Shown here piece by piece: positions 61,896 through 64,000 of a stretch of 64,000 bases of DNA. The stretch is taken from assembly GCF_020829625.1 (NCBI RefSeq), contig NZ_JAIVFX010000005.1, positions 248,001-312,000 of the forward strand, read 5' to 3'. This DNA comes from Nostoc sp. XA010 (lineage in GTDB: Bacteria; Cyanobacteriota; Cyanobacteriia; Cyanobacteriales; Nostocaceae). How positions within the stretch are numbered: position 1 is the first letter of the stretch; every line of letters starts with the position of its first letter. The position numbers and the translations under genes are program-made. The notes beneath the pieces are model-generated. The model was not told where the DNA came from. It did not search any database and saw nothing but the letters and a program-made list of their open reading frames with translations.

Positions 61896-62122
61896 AGTTA
61901 GGAGTTAGGAGTTAGGAGTTATGAGTTATGAGTTAAGAAATAACGGCATTGCTGATTGCAGTATGAAAAATAATTTTGCGTAATTTAAAAATCCTTGTAG
62001 AGACGTTGCATTGCAACGTCTCTACATCCAGATTCATCCCTCGATTCAGCAACACCGAAATAACTTTTAATTAAAAACTTCTAACTCCTAACTTCTAACT
62101 CCTAACTTCTAACTACTAACTT
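61896..62122. repeat. Heptamer foldback with a central 14-bp palindrome
   Basis: TTAGGAG-type heptamers (61898-61936) face complementary CTAACTCCTAACTTC-type units (62080-62120). Between them lies TGTAGAGACGTTGC/GCAACGTCTCTACA (61996-62026) with loop ATT, a palindrome often seen in Nostoc intergenic DNA. There is no coding sequence. It fills the gap before recJ. Confidence 0.75.
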
Positions 62123-62127
62123 GTATT

Positions 62128-64000
62128 GTGCTAGAACGACCTGTATCTGAACTATCAAAACCTCACCGACGCTTACCCGATCAGCGCTGGCAAATTTATC
62201 CACAAAAACCAGAATTTGCTCAAAATCTGGCAGCTTTGACAAACATTTCACCCATTGTCAGCCAGTTGTTGATTAATCGGGGTATGGAAACACCAGAACA
62301 GGTACAAGCATTCTTAAATCCAGAGTCTTTAGTCTTACCTTCGCCGTTAGAAGATTTCCCAGATTTGGCGATTAGTTTGGAGTTGTTGCAAAATGCGATC
62401 GCTTCTCAAACAAAAATTGCTATTTGTGGTGACTACGATGCTGATGGGATGACCAGCACTGCTCTACTTTTGCGTAGTCTCCGCACTTTAGGCGCACAAG
62501 TAGATTATGCTATTCCCAGCCGGATGCATGAAGGTTACGGTATCAATAAACGCATAGTTGAAGAATTCCACAGCGAAGGTGTGGGATTAATTCTCACTGT
62601 AGATAATGGCATCTCTGCGTTTGAACCAGTTGCTAGAGCTAGAGAACTTGGTCTTGCAGTGATTATCACCGATCACCACGATATCCCCCAAAAATTACCT
62701 CCGGCTAACGCTATCCTCAACCCTAAACTAATAGCTGAATCCTCACCTTATCGGGGTGTTGCTGGTGTTGGTGTTGCCTACATTTTGGCAGTGTCTCTAG
62801 CACAGCAGTTAGGGGAGACTAAGGGTTTGATCCAGCCGATGCTAGCACTATTTACGCTAGGAACGATCGCAGATTTAGCTCCCTTAACTGGCGTAAATCG
62901 CCGTTGGGTAAAACGTGGTTTACAGCATTTACCCAAATCCAACTTAGCTGGTGTAAAGGCGTTGATTCAGGTAGGCGGTGTGCAAGCGAGGGGAGATGAG
63001 GGAGCAGGGGGAGATAGGGAAAAGCTTCCATCCCTAGTCCCCAGTCCCCAATCCCCAGTCCCCAGTCCCAAATCCCTGAAGCCTGAAGATATTGGGTTTC
63101 GCTTAGGGCCGCGAATTAATGCTATTGGCCGGATTGGTAATCCCCAGACTGTGATTGAATTGCTGACTACAGATGATATGGGGGTGGCGCTGGAACTTGC
63201 AATGCGATGTGAACAAATAAATGCCAGTCGCCAGGAGATGTGTCAGCAAATTGAACAAGAAGCGATCGCTTATGTGGAGACAGAATTTGTTGCATCTTTA
63301 CAGCAAGACCGTGTATTAATTGTTGTTCAACCCAATTGGCATCATGGCGTTATTGGGATTGTCGCCTCCCGCTTGGTAGAACGCTACGGCGTTCCCGTGT
63401 TCATCGGTACTTATGAGGATGAGGGACATATACGGGGTTCTGCACGCTCAATTCCAGAGTTTCATGTGTTTGAAGCTTTGGAATATTGTCACGATTTACT
63501 AGGGAAATTTGGCGGACACAAAGCAGCTGGTGGGTTCTCTTTACCAGCAGAGAATTTACAGGTGTTGCGATCGCGTTTGATTGAGTTTGCTAACCAGTGT
63601 CTTGAACCCCACCATCTCAAGCCTCTGCTCAAAATTGATGCCGAAGTCAACCTTAATCACATCAATCAGCAGCTTTATCAACAGCTTAATGCTCTGCACC
63701 CCTGTGGTATGGACAACCCCGATCCAGTTTTTTGGACACCTAATGTTCAAGTGGTTGAGCAAAAAATCGTCGGTAAGGGTCACATTAAACTGACAATTGC
63801 CCAAACTATTGATAATCAGGAGTATAAAATTAAAGCGATCGCTTGGCGTTGGGGAGACTATTTCCGCTTACCGACGCGAGTAGATGTCGCTTACAAACTG
63901 CGAGAAAATTACTTTAACGGTAACACTACTATTGAGTTAGAGTTAATAGGAGTCAGACTGCCAATTCAGCTTCAACAATTTTTTGCTGCGCCACCTACCC
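62128..64000 (+). CDS. recJ: Single-stranded-DNA exonuclease RecJ (3' end outside window)
   Basis: An open frame from GTG 62128 to the right edge (at least 624 codons). CGDYDADGMTSTALL (about residue 100) is the DxD motif, VIITDHHDIP (about 180) the DHH motif, and FRLGPRINAIGRIGN and GIVASRLVERYGVPVFIG follow. HIRGSARSIPEFHVFEAL and FGGHKAAGGFS are the DHHA1 part. It degrades single-stranded DNA 5' to 3' in recombination and mismatch repair. An in-frame, low-complexity stretch of about 28 residues (around 290-317, DEGAGGDREK then PSPQSPVPSPKS) is encoded by a repeat and sits before the GPRINA motif. Confidence 0.95.
   Translation, partial: MLERPVSELSKPHRRLPDQRWQIYPQKPEFAQNLAALTNISPIVSQLLINRGMETPEQVQAFLNPESLVLPSPLEDFPDLAISLELLQNAIASQTKIAICGDYDADGMTSTALLLRSLRTLGAQVDYAIPSRMHEGYGINKRIVEEFHSEGVGLILTVDNGISAFEPVARARELGLAVIITDHHDIPQKLPPANAILNPKLIAESSPYRGVAGVGVAYILAVSLAQQLGETKGLIQPMLALFTLGTIADLAPLTGVNRRWVKRGLQHLPKSNLAGVKALIQVGGVQARGDEGAGGDREKLPSLVPSPQSPVPSPKSLKPEDIGFRLGPRINAIGRIGNPQTVIELLTTDDMGVALELAMRCEQINASRQEMCQQIEQEAIAYVETEFVASLQQDRVLIVVQPNWHHGVIGIVASRLVERYGVPVFIGTYEDEGHIRGSARSIPEFHVFEALEYCHDLLGKFGGHKAAGGFSLPAENLQVLRSRLIEFANQCLEPHHLKPLLKIDAEVNLNHINQQLYQQLNALHPCGMDNPDPVFWTPNVQVVEQKIVGKGHIKLTIAQTIDNQEYKIKAIAWRWGDYFRLPTRVDVAYKLRENYFNGNTTIELELIGVRLPIQLQQFFAAPPT

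Noticed and set aside
62128..64000. Frameshift in recJ at the repeat
   Set aside because: The frame is open through the insert and resumes at GFRLGPRINA without shift.

Overview
The window looks like chromosome of a filamentous, heterocyst-type (Nostocales, probably Nostoc-like) cyanobacterium. The palindrome GCGATCGC (HIP1) recurs throughout. There is a cyanobacterial gltA-ndhA-ndhI-ndhG-ndhE run, a PatA/PixG-type response regulator heads a chemotaxis cluster, and many intergenic stretches carry heptamer repeats (TTAGGAG, TCATTGG types) and foldback elements of the kind that litter Nostoc genomes. Both edges cut genes: a RelA/SpoT C-terminus on the left and recJ on the right. recJ is open to the right edge.

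Layout. 0-2.4 kb: stringent-response enzyme tail, an RsbRD-type histidine kinase, and a remnant of a type ISP restriction enzyme. 2.5-9.0 kb: an intracellular M4 (protealysin-like) metalloprotease with its emfourin-type inhibitor, then a small accessory set (cupin, cyclic amidohydrolase, Asp/Asn-hydroxylase-like protein, medium-chain reductase, SnoaL-like protein). 9-17.5 kb: a hypothetical protein, a WcaF-type acetyltransferase and two family-2 glycosyltransferases (an exopolysaccharide-like set), cobU, a GT-C-type membrane protein, a GGDEF/EAL remnant and an OlsB-like acyltransferase. 17.9-24 kb: NAD kinase, ndhE/G/I/A, citrate synthase and SixA, all on the minus strand. 24-29 kb: a PIN remnant, a DHH phosphoesterase, an HNH nuclease, alanine racemase and tRNA-Leu(UAG). 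29.7-37.7 kb: a complete Pil/Pix/Hmp-type chemotaxis operon (PatA-type regulator, CheY, CheW, MCP, CheA-REC hybrid). 37.7-40.8 kb: a NACHT/HEAT NLR-like gene split by one in-frame TGA. 40.8-44.3 kb: a 63-bp tandem repeat, a RelE remnant, a PEP-CTERM surface protein, a DUF427 protein and a pair of related small proteins. 44.4-54.7 kb: lytic transglycosylase, a broken pentapeptide gene, toxin-antitoxin-like pairs, Uma2 nuclease, FAD monooxygenase, YebC and a metallophosphoesterase. 55-60.3 kb: a sulfate-type binding protein followed by pstSCAB. 60.5-64 kb: another toxin-antitoxin pair, a secreted hypothetical and recJ.

The main coherent systems are the NDH-1 module with adjacent NAD kinase, the chemotaxis operon (probably twitching motility or phototaxis), and high-affinity phosphate uptake. 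The points most worth a second look are the TGA-split NACHT gene, the noncoding 63-bp tandem array after it, the small-protein pair sharing a YLQ-F-AF-AYQ motif, the protease/inhibitor pair, and foldback repeats that have inserted into or extended genes (recJ, a glycosyltransferase, a pentapeptide gene). All family calls come from reading translated motifs; no database search was run.
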